Assembly (NCBI GenBank): GCA_018350325.1
Contig: JAEVLN010000013.1
Span: 2,604,124-2,668,123, forward strand
Length of the DNA stretch: 64,000 nucleotides
DNA from: Globodera rostochiensis
Lineage: Eukaryota; Nematoda; Chromadorea; Rhabditida; Heteroderidae
Reading direction: 5' to 3'
The notes below the pieces were generated by a model. The model searched no databases, was not told the origin of the DNA, and saw nothing but the letters and a program-made list of their open reading frames with translations. Below are positions 26,260 through 36,523 of the stretch, in pieces; positions within the stretch are counted from its first letter, which is position 1, and the number at the start of each line of letters is the position of its first letter. The position numbers and the translations under genes were made by a program.

Positions 26260-27660
26260 GTTGACCAAAAGGGTCCCCCCTATGTTTTTTGGCCAACTTT
26301 GAGGGGCCATAACTTTCTTCAAAGTGGTTTCCGCGCAGAAATTTTTGCAGATTCGTGCGTTAGGCTTAGAGTGGAGTCGATTGATATATGATATGTCAAA
26401 TTTCGAACGAGGTACTAAACGACATTTTTACCGGGAATTTCAAATTTAACCGGGACGGCAACCACTGCTTTCCCTTCCCGTAAAATGCCATTGAATTTTT
26501 CACGGTAGGGAACGAAAAAATAAAATTTAAACGAAAGAATTTTTAAATTTTTTTTTGGTACGCATTTTGCGGTAAATTTCTGATAGTCATGGTCATCGGG
26601 GCTGCGTCGAAACCTTTCGATTTCGATAATTTCGAGGTTTTTCTACCGATTTTCTTACGAAAATCGAAAGAGAAAATTCTTCGAAATTTTGTCGAAAGAG
26701 AAATTGTATCAAAAAAATTTTGTAATTTTTGAGACACTTCACCACATTTTTCGTGTGTTAGTCAACTGTTATTGTTGGCTTATTGGTCTGTGTTCCCGTC
26801 ACCAAAAATCCTTTGGATGTTCAAACCTCCTCCATGTTATTGACATTTTTTTTACCCTTTACATTAAATTTTACCAAAAATCGTTGGAAAAGAACCCGAC
26901 GATAAACAATTAAGCGCGGGCAGGAAAAGGGAAAAATTAAGAAATTTTAACTTATTTTTTAAGAAAATTGCTTAGAAATTTCATAAAAATTTATATTTTT
27001 TGAATTTTAATTGCTTAGAAATTTAACAAAATTCAAATACTTTAAAAATCTTCAAAAAAATTTTGTTTTCTCATTCCTAAAAAACTTCAAAAAGTTAACG
27101 TATATTTAAATTTTAATTGCAAATCTCAACAAAATTGAGTCTAAAATTGCAAAATTTTCTCGGCGGCGCCTATCGGCACCGCCGACCCCCCCCCCCCTGT
27201 AAAGCAGAATTCGTAACAAAAAATTTTGCATTTTTCAAAAAATCCAAAACGGCAAAATTTTCAAAATATGCGCAATTTCTTAACAAAATTGAGTTTTCCT
27301 GCTTTTTGCATAGGCCGATCCTGCTTTTTGGGTTTACAGGTGGCCACTCTGCCCCCCCCAATCGAAAAATCATCTAAAATTTATAAGTGATTAAAATGCC
27401 CTCGATCCAATTTAATTTAATATTATTATTTTTAATAAATTTTTGAAAATTCAAGGATACAATGATGTCGAAACCAAAGGCAACAAAATTTTTTTTTAAA
27501 AAACATATATTTTTGTCCCACTTTCGAAAAGTCTCTTCCGTTTCGATTTCGATTTCGATAATTTCGAGGTTTTTTTCTACCGATTTTCTTACGAAAATCG
27601 AAATAAAAAAATTTCGATTTCGAAGATACTTTCGATTTCGTTTTTTTTTCGACGCAGCCC
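26260..27660. other. AT-rich decayed repeats
   Basis: Holds an inverted copy of the CTTAGAGTGGAGTCGATTGA repeat (26,350-26,400). An inverted GC core, GGCGGCGCCTATCGGCACCG, lies near 27,163-27,184, followed by a C-run. Repeated TTTCGATTTCGAT tracts occur at 26,615-26,700 and 27,540-27,640. No gene is supported. Confidence 0.5.
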
Positions 27661-27681
27661 TGATGGTCATATGTTTAGCAG

Positions 27682-27815
27682 CACTGACCGTCCATTTGGG
27701 GTACTCTGTAGGGGCGGCAATTGTTGAATGTAAAACATTTTCTCGTTACTTCACTGAATATCGGAAATAAGATTTACCCAAATCACGTTACAGTATCCCA
27801 AATGGACGGTCAGTG
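27682..27815. mobile_element. Small MITE, 134 bp
   Basis: Left end CACTGACCGTCCATTTGGGG is repeated inverted at the right end as TCCCAAATGGACGGTCAGTG. The interior is about 80 bases with no coding capacity. The superfamily cannot be assigned: the flanks show no clear target duplication. Confidence 0.75.
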
Positions 27816-27939
27816 CCATGTGTTGTGCATTCGCCCGTAGCTCATCGGAGAACTCATCGCAGAAAAGTCGCAGAGCTTACAAAGGAAGGTATTCGAGTGT
27901 CCGTGGCATTTCGGAATGAAACTTGGTGGCCATATAGAA

Positions 27940-28163
27940 TACCCTGGGTTTTTAACAAATATGATATCCATTTTTGCGAAATGAGCCAGAGTGCCGAGAT
28001 ACGGCGTGCCAAAGTTTAAGTTCTGTGCATAAATATTTTATTTAATACACTTGTTTTGTCGGCGTCGATGGCGCAGTTACTGTGCTCTGGGTTCGCTTTT
28101 TGCCCCCGCGGTTCAAATCGCGCCGCTCCAAATATTTTATTTTTTTAATTTACCTATGCATTT
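27940..28163. repeat. Left arm of a 2.7-kb inverted pair, with tRNA-like segment
   Basis: This segment is the reverse complement, with few changes, of 30,433-30,665. Within it 28,056-28,132 has a pol III A-box-like TGGCGCAGTTACTG and a B-box-like GGTTCAAATC, spaced as in tRNA genes. The 5' strand (GGCGTCG) does not pair with the 3' CGCTCC, so a working acceptor stem is not formed. It looks like a tRNA-derived SINE head or pseudo-tRNA in an element end. Confidence 0.75.
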
Positions 28164-28399
28164 TCACACTGATAGTCTTCAAAAAATGGTAAAATTGAAG
28201 AATACGTGTACCTCACCAAATCCCAAAAATTATATTTCATCGACTCCTCTCTAAGCCTAACGCACGGATCTGAAAGAAGTTTTTGGCGGAAACCACTTTG
28301 AAGCAAGTTATGAGCCCGGGACTGAAGTGTCTTTTTGACTGGGGACTCAGTTGTCCATTGTTTAAAAAATGGGAAAAATCACTTATATTGGGCTTAAAA

Positions 28400-28580
28400 C
28401 ACGCAACGGAGCATGCCTAGCCTAACCCGCCCCAAGCCAGGGTGACTTAGGCCTAAGCCTAACGCGTCCCGAGCCAGGGTGGCTTAGGCCTAAGCCTAAC
28501 GCGCCCCGAGCCAGGGTGACTTAGGCTTAAGCCTAACGCGTCCCGAGCCAGGGTGGCTTAGGCCTAAGCCTGTTGTGTCC
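28400..28580. repeat. Tandem repeat with CTTAGGCCTAAG palindrome
   Basis: About four units of roughly 40-45 bases read CCCGAGCCAGGGTGGCTTAG, then GCCTAAGCCTAACGCG. Each contains the palindrome CTTAGGCCTAAG; one unit has CTTAGGCTTAAG. Single copies lie at 25,775-25,805, 28,868-28,912 and, inverted, at 11,780-11,815. Confidence 0.85.
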
Positions 28581-29359
28581 CCGACTCTTGATTTGGACTC
28601 TCGACTCAAATTTGGGGCTTGGTTGGAAAAAGAGTTTATTGAAGGTTTAAAGCAATTTAAATACTGGTCGAGGGAGGGAGGAGTCGAGAAAACATTCGAG
28701 AGGGAACTGGGCAGATGCCCAGTTACACAAATATTGGCTGGGGAAAATCGGCAAATGCCTAAAGGGCAACAGATTGTATTTTGTGTTTAGTGAATGGATG
28801 GGGAAGAGTGGTGATGGATGGGTGGGAAACCAAAAGCGTTTTTTTTCAATCAGAGGGAATCCAACAAAGCCTAACGTGCCCCGAGCCAGGGTGGCTTAGG
28901 CCTAAGCCTAATGAACCCCTAATTTGGTTATTTAAGAAAAATTCTTTTTCCTTAATTTAAAGAATTTAAACCGGTTCAAAACCGCTTTGAATTTTCAATT
29001 TTTATTTTCTATCGACAAATTCTAGTTTTTAAAGCCTATATAAGCGATTTTTCCCATTTTTTAAACAATGGACAACTGAGTCCCCAGTCAAAAAGGCACT
29101 TCAGTCCCGGGCTCATAACTTGCTTCAAAGTGGTTTCCGCCGAAAAATTCTTTCAGATTCGTGCATTAGGCTTAGAGAGGAGTCGATTGATATATAATTT
29201 GTGGGATTTGGTGAGGTACACGTATTCTTCAATTTTTCCAAAAAAATGTTTGAAGCATAAGTGCAGTTCGCAATAGGCGCAACGCAATAAAATTATATTC
29301 TCGCAAGACATTTTTTGGCATGTTATTTCATTTGGCACATCAAAACAATATTTCACCGG

Positions 29360-30133
29360 GGGCCGTAATAAAAGAAGGTGGTTATTTAACCCGGTCAGTT
29401 AACCATGGTCGTTTGACGTGGTCAAACAACCGCAAACTATGCGAAATATAGTAGTAAAAGAAGCTGGTCAAATAACGGAGGGAGCAACCATCAACCACCG
29501 TCATTTAACCCCGAACTATGTTCTTTTACTACAAGGTTAAATAACCACCAGCATTATTATTTATTGCAAAGTTTTATTATGGACCAAAGAGCTAACAAAG
29601 TTTCATAATAACCAAAATGTTTGCAAAATAATTGAAAGCTCAAACTCTGCAATTTTTCATAAGTCTGCAAATGGGTTATTTGATGCACTGATCACGAATT
29701 CGTCAATAGAAAATAAAAATTGAGAATTTAAAGCGGGTTTTGAATCGGTTATATCGGAATTTAAGTAACTATTTTCAAAATAAAATAAAAAATATTTATA
29801 CTTAAAATTTTACACGAAATTTTATATGGCTTTGTAGAGAAGACTTTCTTCTATTTAATAAAGTTTATTTGGTATTTTTCTTTTTTTATGAATTTTCAAC
29901 AAAATTTTAAAATATTTGCAACCATGGGTCGGGTCAGGGTTGCATTTTAACCATGATCTCTGCTTAAATAACCATCAACCTGCTTCTTTTACTATCTGTT
30001 GCCAAACCAGCAACCATGATGGTTGTATATCGTGGTCAAGTGACCATGAGCTCATGGTTTCTCATTTACTACCGGTTAACCACCATGGTTGTGGTTATTT
30101 AACCATTACCACCTTCTTTTACTACGGCCCCGG
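29360..30133. mobile_element. TIR element of about 775 bp, nested
   Basis: Left end GGCCGTAATAAAAGAAGGTG is inverted at the right as CACCTTCTTTTACTACGGCC, and both sides touch CCGGG, a possible 5-bp target duplication. The interior is rich in GTTAAATAACCA-type words on both strands, with no coding potential. It lies inside the larger inverted pair 27,940-30,665. Confidence 0.65.
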
Positions 30134-30432
30134 GTGGCAGAAAGCTGGGAGAGGTTCGGCTCCGTAGTAGCCGGCCTTGCGCCAAGCGTAATTTAACCAC
30201 CCATTAAAGCGATATGCCATAAATTGATTGTGAATTAACGATTGCAGTTTGATGCAGCGTTCAATCGATGCAGCAATATTTTTGGCGAATTCAATTTCGG
30301 AAGCAGAAAGGTGATTCAACGTTGTTGTATTTTAATAAATATTTTTGGAGAAGGGATATAATATTTAAAGGGTTTATACTATTTTTAAAAAATCAATGGA
30401 GGAGAAGAAATGTGCAAATGGAATCGCTTCCC

Positions 30433-30665
30433 TGGCCAAATTATGCATAAATTAAAAAAATAAAATATTTGGAGCGGCGGGATTTGAACCTGCGGGGGCA
30501 AAAAGAGAACCGAGAGCACAGTAACTGCGCCATCGACGCCCACAAAACAAGTGTGTTAAATAAAATATTTATGCACAGAACTTAAACTTTGGCACGCCGT
30601 ATCTCGGCACTCTGGCTCATTTCGCAAAAATGGATATCATATTTGTTAAAAACCCAGGGGTATTC
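30433..30665. repeat. Right arm of the inverted pair, with tRNA-like segment
   Basis: Mirrors 27,940-28,163. The tRNA-like part reads on the minus strand (about 30,545 down to 30,472) with the B-box GGTTCAAATCC intact. Together the arms could bound a 2.7-kb foldback element that later received other insertions. Confidence 0.75.
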
Positions 30666-30669
30666 TCTC

Positions 30670-31610
30670 TCCTAATGGATTGTTGGAGGAAAATTTTCCA
30701 TGCCCTCAGGGATTTTTGGGTGGCACTACTTCGTGAGAAATGATCAGATTCAGTACGTTATATCAATGGAACCCCCAGAGAAAAAGCTATAAAAAAGTTC
30801 AGAACAATCATGCATTCATTACCTTTAAACTCTCGAAAAGTTTTTGTAACCCCGTGAAAATAATACAATTTTTTCAAAGTCGCTAAAGAGGTGTTTCTAG
30901 GGGATTTCGGTGGGCATGAATCGGAATGACCTCCATTTGGATCAATGTTTAACCCGGACCGAATTCAAACATTTTTTCGAAAATTCAGTTTTTTTCAAAA
31001 TCACATTTATGTCTCAAAAATAAAATGAATGCAACTTATGATGATACTACATTGGAAAAAATCTCCACACAATTTCCCTTTCTGAGAATAAAATTGTTAC
31101 AAAATGGTAAACCCTTTTTTCCATAGGTTTAAATCGTTCATGGCATAGGTAACTAACTCTCAAAGTCTTGTCGGCTTTTCCAAAGCCTCCCTACCGTACC
31201 CCTCACTGTTTCTTCGTACTTTCCGTGGTTACAAATGTTTGCGTATTATGCAAACAAAAATGAATTCTCACATTAACTTTTCAACGTTTTTAAGCGAAAG
31301 TGTCGATGAAAAGAAAAGAAAAGGCATTCATAGTCGGTGAAAACTTTTGCCCATAAATGCTCACTCATTTCATTCATTGTCAGCAAAATTTGCTATTCTG
31401 GTGAGTTCTAAATTCAAGGAAAGTCAACAAAAATATTTACTCCTTTCAATTCTTTTTTTTATTTTCTTTTATTTATTGAACAAAAGAAGCGGGAAAGTGA
31501 GAACATATCACTCCACTCACTCACTGATTTGTGAAGAGTGGGGGGGGGGGGAGGGGTCTGAATCCGTGGGGTCCTTTCAGTCAGCAAACATTGCCGACAA
31601 AAACAACCGG
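30670..31610. other. Repeat remnants and promoter region
   Basis: 30,880-31,010 carries the AGGTGTTTCTAGGGG...CGGGCATGAATC-type repeat also seen near 125-160, 40,615-40,700 and 41,860-41,990. Beyond that is AT-rich DNA leading to the TATA box at 31,611. No gene is seen. Confidence 0.5.
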
Positions 31611-31617
31611 TATAAAA
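31611..31617 (+). promoter_or_regulatory. TATA box of the neuropeptide-like gene
   Basis: TATAAAA in the context CCGGTATAAAAGGCGG lies 97 bases upstream of the ATG at 31,708. Spacing suits a transcription start near 31,640. It is a sequence-only call. Confidence 0.6.
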
Positions 31618-31707
31618 GGCGGATCGAAGCTGCAGTGTATCAAGTCCGACCTCCAACACACGCAAAATCAGAGCATCTCCACGCAAAATCAGCCTCACTC
31701 AGTACCA

Positions 31708-32114
31708 ATGGCAATTGCGGCAAAAGTGTGAGTTTTGGGAACGGCGGAACATTAGCCATAATTGTTATGTTACAATAGCCGAACAAATAACCCCGTCCAA
31801 GCATTTCTCCCGGGCAATTCTTTTTCGACAGGATAACCTTTACGACCCGATGAAACTGATTTTTGAGTTAAAGAAACCCCCACAGTCTCGTCCTCCTTTT
31901 CTTCGTTCTTGCGCTTGCTTTTCTCGTCGAACAAACCACCGCGCAGGTGACATCATTATTAGTGGGGAGTAATGTCCAAATTATCCATTAACAGTGGTAC
32001 GGTTACCCGTACTATTACGGCAAACGCGAGGCTGGCTTCATGCCCCAAGGCGCGGCCAATGGAAATGCCGAAGGGTCGGCCGCCGGAGGAGGGCACGCGA
32101 TGTTCAAATTCTGA
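31708..32114 (+). CDS. Small secreted neuropeptide-like precursor
   Basis: Three exons (31708-31727, 31886-31946, 31995-32114) join in phase to 66 residues. Residues 1-27 form a signal peptide: MAIAAK, a leucine/valine-rich core, and VEQTTAQ before the likely cleavage site. The next residues read WYGYPYYYGKR, an aromatic peptide ending in glycine plus a dibasic site, the layout of an amidated peptide cut by prohormone convertase. The remainder (EAGFMPQGAANG..., ending GGGHAMFKF) is glycine/alanine-rich. The aromatic YGYPYYYG composition recalls nematode NLP/caenacin YGGY-type peptides, but no named ortholog is recognised. It has its own TATA box. Confidence 0.7.
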
Positions 32115-33098
32115 AGAAAAGAAGACGGAAAAATGATCGATAGCCGATCAGAAAGATTCGCATCACCGATCAAATGGATTTTCATAAAATTGGAAGAGAA
32201 TAAATGAAACGGATGGCAGATGACGAAAGGCACTTGACAAAAATTCAAAATTCGCAACAAAAGAAAAAAAAATGCAAAATTCATTTGGACGCTTTCAACA
32301 ACAAACTTTAGAATTAAACGTTCAATCTTCGCCAGTCGAATTTGCATTCATTGTTTGCCCGGGTTTATTCTTGATCCCTTTCCTCCCTTAAATTGTGAAT
32401 ATTGCGAAATAATAATGAATTAAAAATTAAATTTTTTAAAATTTTAATGCCTCATTTATAAATACTTTGCCGAGGAGTTAGTCGGGTTTACGACAACCCG
32501 AAGACGAGCACAAGGCACATTGGCTACGCCACGCACTTCTGCCCTTTGTTCCCCCGTTTATCGTTCAGCAGATCCCCCCCCCCCCCCTCTCCTCAATAAA
32601 ATCTTGACAAATTCTCTTTTCAGCGTTTTTTTCATTCTAAAAAATATTTACACTTTGAGTGTGTCATAAGATGCAGTGGGAAGAACCCTTTTAGCGACCA
32701 TCGATTCGCTTTATCTGTGTCCCTCGTACCCCCCCCCCCCCCCACCGTTTATCGTTTATATTCTCCTCTGATTGGCCATCCTTTGCCACAGGGCGAAAGT
32801 CGGGCAGAGGGTCAGTCATCACCCATCAATCAACACATTACCAATCGATCTTCACCCAGCAGCAGCACAGACTCGGCTCTGCCATAACATACAAACGGTC
32901 CCCCCCCCCCCTATCATTTGTTCAATTGCCGTCCACTGCTTATGTCTTATCGTCATCCATTCCAATCCCAAAGCATCGACTCCCCCCCCCCCCTCTCCCT
33001 ATCATTTGTTCAATTGTCCGTCCACTGCTTATGTCTTATCGTCATCCATTCCAATCCCAAAGCATCGACTCCCCCCCCCTTTCAGCAAAATCTGCCAA
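32115..33098. other. Intergenic region with poly-C tracts
   Basis: Contains poly-C runs near 32,575, 32,730, 32,900 and 32,983. No gene other than overlapping frames is seen. It ends in a TTTCAG acceptor (33,081-33,084) 15 bases before the saposin ATG, a candidate trans-splice site. Confidence 0.5.
32908..33079. repeat. Tandem duplication of an 83-86-bp unit
   Basis: CTATCATTTGTTCAATTG...CCGTCCACTGCTTATGTC...AAGCATCGACT followed by a C-run occurs twice head-to-tail (about 32,910-32,993 and 32,998-33,079) directly upstream of the saposin gene. The copies are nearly identical, so the duplication is recent. Confidence 0.8.
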
Positions 33099-34173
33099 AT
33101 GAAACGCTTCCTTTTCATCGTACTGGTGCTGTGTGCCCACGGGGCTTTTGGCTACTCGGACTTGAACAAAACTCCGAAGTCCGTCCGGTGGGCAGACGCG
33201 TGTGACGAGTGTCAGATGGTGGGATAGGGGAGACATGGAAAAGATATCTTGAGATTATCCCTGTTTTTTGTTAGATCATCAAACGCATTGTGGATGTTGC
33301 CACCGACCCAACTAAAGTTGCCGAGCTGAAGCTCCTGCTTTCGGCATTGTGCCAAGAAACCTCCTACGTTGATGAGTGCCGTCTGTTCGTCAACAAGCTT
33401 GACCTGTTTCTTGACCGTCTTTTGCCCTACCTGGTCCAATCTCGCATCGTCCAACTGCTGTGACAACCGATTCCCTTCAGAAAAATGCCCACCATGTCTG
33501 CAAAGAGTTGCACATTTGCGACAATAACCGGCTTGAACAGTTCCATCTTCTCGGAATGCACTACGTACGCGTTAATGCGTCGGTGGGCTCGTTGCAGATG
33601 TGGGGGTGGGAAGTCTGCTGTTTCAGTTTCAGCGGAAGGACCTGATCTGCGAAGAATGTCAGCTGGCGGCACACGAATTGGCGCGGGAGATAAATGTGCC
33701 GAAGTTTCAGCAGGACGTCGAGGAATGGCTGCAGCAGAATATTTGCGCCCACTTTGGCAGTTTGAAGGCTTCGGTAGGGCGCGGGGGCACATTTTTTCTG
33801 ACCCTCTCCGAGGGGCTCCTAACCACTGTCGCACCGCCTTTTTTGTTAGCCCCCCCCCCCCAAGGCAATCCTAAATACCCGCCTAAGGGTGGCACTCCTA
33901 AACAACAAAACATTCCGAACATTCAGTGCGAGCAGCTGCTGGACGATTTCCTCCCGGAAATGTGGAAGGAGCTGGCCGATATGCTTGGCGACCAGAAGAA
34001 GGTTCAGGATGAGAAAACACTTTGGGAGGCAAACCCCCGAATTCCCCTTCCAGTTCTGCCAGGATTTGGAGCTTTGTCCCACATACGCCGGCGGCTACAT
34101 TCGTTCTCCGAGTTCATTCCGTCGTCTGAAGTCTCAGGTCAGTCGACATTTGCTGGCTCCGCGCGGTGAGTGA
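33099..34173 (+). CDS. Secreted saposin-B domain protein
   Basis: Six exons (33099-33218, 33275-33433, 33481-33564, 33627-33773, 33927-34001, 34054-34173) join in phase to 201 residues. The signal peptide is MKRFLFIVLVLCAHGAFG. SapB domain 1 runs from CDECQMIIKRIVD through LCQETSYVDECR and VCKELHIC. SapB domain 2 starts CEECQLAAHELAREI, continues ICAHFG, CEQLLDDFLPEMWKELAD, and closes FCQDLELCP. Both have the six-cysteine spacing of lipid-interacting saposin-like proteins. The last codons read PRGE followed by TGA; the final bases GTGAGTGA could instead be a donor to the saposin-type exons at 34.9-35.5 kb. Function may be lysosomal lipid handling or a pore-forming caenopore-like role. Confidence 0.85.
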
Positions 34174-34865
34174 TCGATCAAAACAATGCGAGGAAAGATG
34201 TTCCGATCAGAGAGTCCACATAATTTATCAATACGATAATGCGAACGCACTTTGTTTGGAAAATGAATAAGTTTAGTTTGTGCTCCTCCGTTTCAGAAAT
34301 TGTTTAGGAATCCAAAATTAGCAAACATTTTTTCCGTATTTAAAATTGATGGCAGGGACACAAGCGAAACCAACACCCATCTGCAATATTTACGGTGTTT
34401 CAAGAGGCATAAAGTGCCATATTTATAAAAATGCAAGCGATCGATCACTCTTTGGGGTCAAAATTCGCCGATTCCATTTTCCCATTCCGACAAATGGAAC
34501 CCGGACACTCGGATGGCCTTTCCCGCTTCATCTCGATTTCCCTCCCTTCAAACGGTCCAGTTCGCTTCTTCCTCGATGGGTTCTTCCGACTCCCGTTGTC
34601 CCTGTTTCGGCCATAAACTCTCCATCAATACATTTCGGCTCGTATTCGACCATTATGTGGTACTGTTGAATAAGGTATTGGGTGCTTGGAACTTTCGATT
34701 CCTTAAATTAGAGTTGGACGGAATCGGGACGCCAAAAACCGGGAATTTCCCGCCCGGTCTCATCCAACTCTACTTATTTGTTAGATCACTACCCCTAAAA
34801 TGAGTATGGATAGCTAAATCCCATATTTGTGCTTATTATTAAAACTCTTTTGAGCAAAACGACTT

Positions 34866-35463
34866 TAACACCGGACCCTGCGCACTTCTGACCAACGGTA
34901 ACGATTTTTGTCGCAATTTAATTGCCGGCGGGATTCATTCGTTGGTTGACGAAATCATGCACTTGCGACTCATTCAAATAACTCGGCTCAAGCAAATATG
35001 CGAATGGAAACAATGTACGGGAGAGAATGTGTGGCGTTCACTAATTAATGCTAATAGCTAGGGTTCAGCTTCTTTCTGGAAATGGAAATTACGGGCAAAT
35101 ATGGGAGAACTCACTAATCAAAACCACATTTAGCTCGAATGCTTGGCTTTTTACGACGCGCAACCTCAAAATTGCACTGCGATATTTGTCGTGCAATCAC
35201 TAAATTACTAGAAGTTGAACTGGGCAAGCCGAAGGTCCAGGAAGAACTAATAGATGCATTGGAGCGGCATTTTTGTGATCGAATCCGCTCGAGTGATTAC
35301 GCCATTTGCGTAAGTGTTGTAAAAAGTTACTTTCCGCTGGTATTGACACAAATTGTCCAACAACTCCAACGGAATGAGTTGTGCCACGTGAGTTTTCTTT
35401 ATGTAATATTGTCATGGACTAAAATCGTAGTTGGCCCATGTCTGTCCAAAGCCGCAAAAATGA
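34866..35463 (+). CDS. Further saposin-B exons, second gene or continuation
   Basis: An exon region at about 34,866-35,020 reads GPCALLTNGNDFCRNLIAGG then QICEWKQC, a diverged SapB-like cysteine pattern. After an ATTTAG acceptor, an exon (35,134-35,387) gives KLHCDICRAITKLLEVELGK, HFCDRI, DYAICV and QLQRNELCH, a clear SapB domain. After GTAG a short last exon (35,431-35,463) adds LAHVCPKPQK and stop. Start, upstream link and signal peptide are not resolved. It may be the 3' part of the preceding saposin gene. The 34,174-34,865 gap shows no convincing exon. Confidence 0.5.
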
Positions 35464-35560
35464 AGGAAGCATCGAAAGCCATTTACTGGTGTAAGAATAG
35501 CATCGCTTGATTCATAAAGGTTGAACAAAAATAAAGAAAAGAGAAACGGAGTGAACACTT

Positions 35561-36353
35561 TCATCCGGAACATCCCCTGCAGCCGCAATGAACGCATTCG
35601 ATTACACGACCCTTGAAATAACAAAAATTTATTGTTTCCACCATTTCTATTGCGCATTTGTCTTTCTCACCGCCTCAAGCTTCGACTTGGGCACTCGACA
35701 GATGCAATTAGTCCCGAAGTTTGTATCGCGCGACTGAATACAGCGCAAACAGCACAAATTCTCGAAGCCCGGCTTCTTCCATTTGGCCACCAGTTGGGCA
35801 TCAACGAGCCTAGCGTCCACACAGAATTGGTACAGTTCACGGGAAATCTTCTCCTCCTTGTAGAAAAGGTCGTAAAGGTAGCGGGAACGCTGGTGATGAA
35901 TCTAAACTTTTTTTTTTTGCCATATTTGAACTTTGTATTTCCTATTAAATTTTCTCGGGGGCGCCTATCGGCACCATCGACCCTCCCTAATTCCCTCAAA
36001 AAAAATTTTGTTTTTGTTTGAAAATTCCTTAGGATTGCCATAAAATGACACTATTTTGACCCCTCGGTTCCACTATTTTGTAGCCGGTTGCCATAAAGTT
36101 AATCTGAGCTCCTGCCTAAGAGGGTAATCAAAAGAAAAGTCACCCGAAACAGCGGCCACACAGTCTCTGTCTTCCGCTTCCCCTAAAAGATAGGATGTGA
36201 GAACGGATTACAATCCCACTCCCAAAGCACCTCATGCGGTTCAGTTTCAGCTTCGCGCATTTTCGCCTCAAATTCCTCCAATGTCGGCTCAATCAAATCC
36301 CATCCATCCGGGGGCTTTTTTCGCAATCTACGTAACTTTGTGGTGAGAGACAT
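35561..36353 (-). CDS. bud-31: Spliceosome component BUD31/G10
   Basis: A small zinc-binding protein of the catalytic spliceosome. Four exons (36353-36231, 36182-36144, 35901-35671, 35611-35561) join in phase to 147 residues, about the universal BUD31 size. It shows [15 protein letters not shown] near the N-terminus, [60 protein letters not shown] and the terminal [12 protein letters not shown] with all cysteines. A MITE-core fragment (GGGGCGCCTATCGGCACC, about 35,957) sits in the second intron. A CCTTACAG acceptor lies 9 bases before the ATG. The gene is third in a minus-strand row, 171 bp after COG8's stop. Confidence 0.96.
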
Positions 36354-36523
36354 TTGCTATCGCTGTAAGGCGCAGGGGCAAATTGTAAAAATGAAAACCA
36401 GCAAAAAAATATTAGCTTAGCAAATGCTTTAGTTTTGTTCATCTACCAATGACTGATTCTTAGATAATTGTAAAAGCAAAAATACGAAACAACGACAGCA
36501 TGTAATGGTATATTTGGAATATA

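Noticed and set aside
28056..28132. Functional tRNA gene
   Set aside because: A-box and B-box fit, but the acceptor stem does not pair and no clear anticodon arm forms; the inverted second copy has the same defect.
34340..34800. Extra exon encoding a CPCF-containing segment between saposin blocks
   Set aside because: Overlapping frames compete and none joins in phase to the saposin exons with good splice sites.
35641..35670. BUD31 truncated after KSKLEA without its last zinc ligands
   Set aside because: A GTGAGA donor follows GCG and a TTTCAAG acceptor leads to an exon restoring [12 protein letters not shown] and the stop.
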